Assembly: GCF_028369105.1 (NCBI RefSeq)
Contig: NZ_JAQNDO010000001.1
Span: forward strand, 9,456,501 to 9,520,500
Reading direction: 5' to 3'
Origin: Polyangium mundeleinium
GTDB lineage: Bacteria; Myxococcota_A; Polyangia; Polyangiales; Polyangiaceae
DNA length: 64,000 nucleotides
The position numbers and the translations under genes were made by a program. Numbering within the stretch: the stretch's first letter is position 1; each line of letters starts with the position of its first letter. Below are positions 63,208-64,000 of this stretch, piece by piece. Below the pieces are notes generated by a model. It searched no databases. It had not been told where the DNA came from and worked only from the letters and a program-made list of their open reading frames with translations.

Positions 63208-64000
63208 TCAGCCGCCCTGCGTGACCTTCTGGATCGCGGTCATCAGGTTGTCGCCGGTCTCGATGAGGCCCACGATCGGGTTCTGCGGGTTGCTGTCGTC
63301 GCCCTTGAGCTCCGTGCGCATGTCGACGAACGCCTTGCGCAGGTTGCGGACGACCTCCTGGCTCGTGAACGCGGACGTCGTCACAGGATCGACGGGGATG
63401 AGCACAGGATCCCCGCTGCCGGGCAGATCGCCCTTCGTGTAGCGGTTCAGCTTCTTCTCGACGGACTTCATGCCCTGCTGCGTCCGCTCCGGCTTGAGGA
63501 TGGCGTAGTTCGCAGGCCAGTCCTTGCCGAAGTCGTAGGGCTCCTTGACCGGCACGAGCTCCGCGATCACGCCCTTCTGGTCGGACCGGAAGAGGACGGA
63601 GAAGTTCATCACCGGCTCCTTTTCCTCCTTCCAGGCCTTCTCGACGGGCGCCTTCGCGAACTCGAGCAGGTTCTTGAAGCTGTCCTTCTTCTTGTTCAGC
63701 TCCTCGCAGCCCTTGGTGAAGTTGAGGAGCTGCCGCAGCGCGCTCGGATTGAGGCCAGAGATGCTCGCGCCGTCGACCTTCGTGGCGTCGAACGGGATGT
63801 TGATGCCGCCGAGCTGACCAGCGAGCTCCGCGGGATACTCCTTCTTGCCGAGCTTCTCCGCCGCTTCGCCGAGGAGCGTCTCGAGCTCCTTCATCTTCTC
63901 GTTGGCGGCCTTCACGTCCGTCATGAGGCTCTTGGCGTTCGCCACGACGGCCTTGCCGCGCTCGTTGCGCGCGGCAGCGCCGCCGACGGGATAGCCGATG
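63208..64000 (-). CDS. Hypothetical helical protein, 5' end outside window
   Basis: The frame is open from the stop at 63208 to the right edge. A GTG at 63945 exists, but in-frame codons continue beyond it (ending IGYPVGGAAARNERGKAVV in the part at the edge), so the true start is probably off the window. The visible part is Lys/Glu-rich and helical (ANAKSLMTDVKAANEKMKEL, TLLGEAAEKLGKKEYPAELA) with no family recognised. It ends at the shared terminator. Confidence 0.75.
   Translation of the reverse strand, partial: IGYPVGGAAARNERGKAVVANAKSLMTDVKAANEKMKELETLLGEAAEKLGKKEYPAELAGQLGGINIPFDATKVDGASISGLNPSALRQLLNFTKGCEELNKKKDSFKNLLEFAKAPVEKAWKEEKEPVMNFSVLFRSDQKGVIAELVPVKEPYDFGKDWPANYAILKPERTQQGMKSVEKKLNRYTKGDLPGSGDPVLIPVDPVTTSAFTSQEVVRNLRKAFVDMRTELKGDDSNPQNPIVGLIETGDNLMTAIQKVTQGG

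Overview
The window reads as chromosomal DNA from a GC-rich myxobacterium, most likely suborder Sorangiineae / Polyangiales. The lineage marks are MopE-type 'DNDCDG' metal-binding repeat proteins, a MYXO-CTERM sorting tail, one-TM Hanks-type Ser/Thr kinases, an FHA-GAF-sigma54 activator, many lipoproteins and a large NRPS operon. I saw no rRNA, tRNA, CRISPR array or insertion sequence.

Left part (1-19240). On the minus strand lie a proline-rich one-TM protein cut by the left edge, a phosphodiester-glycosidase-like exported protein, and a translationally coupled pair of MopE-like surface proteins: a vWA/MYXO-CTERM protein, then a lipoprotein ending in a SUMF1-like domain. A 43-bp tandem repeat sits between the second and third genes. 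On the plus strand follow a Ser/Thr kinase with a TPR-type partner, an ECF sigma factor overlapping a kinase-TPR gene, and a lipoprotein with two copies of an unrecognised domain plus PA14.

Central part (19289-46252) is the main interest. A divergent FHA-GAF-AAA-HTH activator faces a plus-strand unit of about 24.7 kb whose genes overlap or are less than 25 bp apart. Its order is NRPS (A-T-C-A-T), a B12/radical-SAM protein of the RiPP C-methyltransferase type, NRPS (TubC-C-A-T), NRPS (TubC-C-A[nMT]-T-C-A-T-TE), a carbamoyltransferase, a cyclic-peptide ABC exporter, then a DUF697 protein, a small membrane protein and an SPFH protein. Between activator and operon are a consensus -24/-12 sigma54 promoter, a perfect 40-bp palindrome and repeated GGATCGTTCGA elements. 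The expected product is a five-unit peptide with a non-standard starter, N-methylated at unit 4 and possibly C-methylated and carbamoylated. I do not recognise it as a known compound.

Right part (46257-64000) is mostly ordinary. It holds a solute-binding protein and a methyltransferase (minus), an AmpG-like MFS transporter, a pappalysin-type metalloprotease lipoprotein, two further lipoproteins, gatC-gatA with a GNAT and a lipoprotein in one operon, an NAD-dependent epimerase-like protein, a PlsC acyltransferase, truB, a CorC/CNNM-type transporter and, past a bidirectional terminator, a partial minus-strand gene cut by the right edge.
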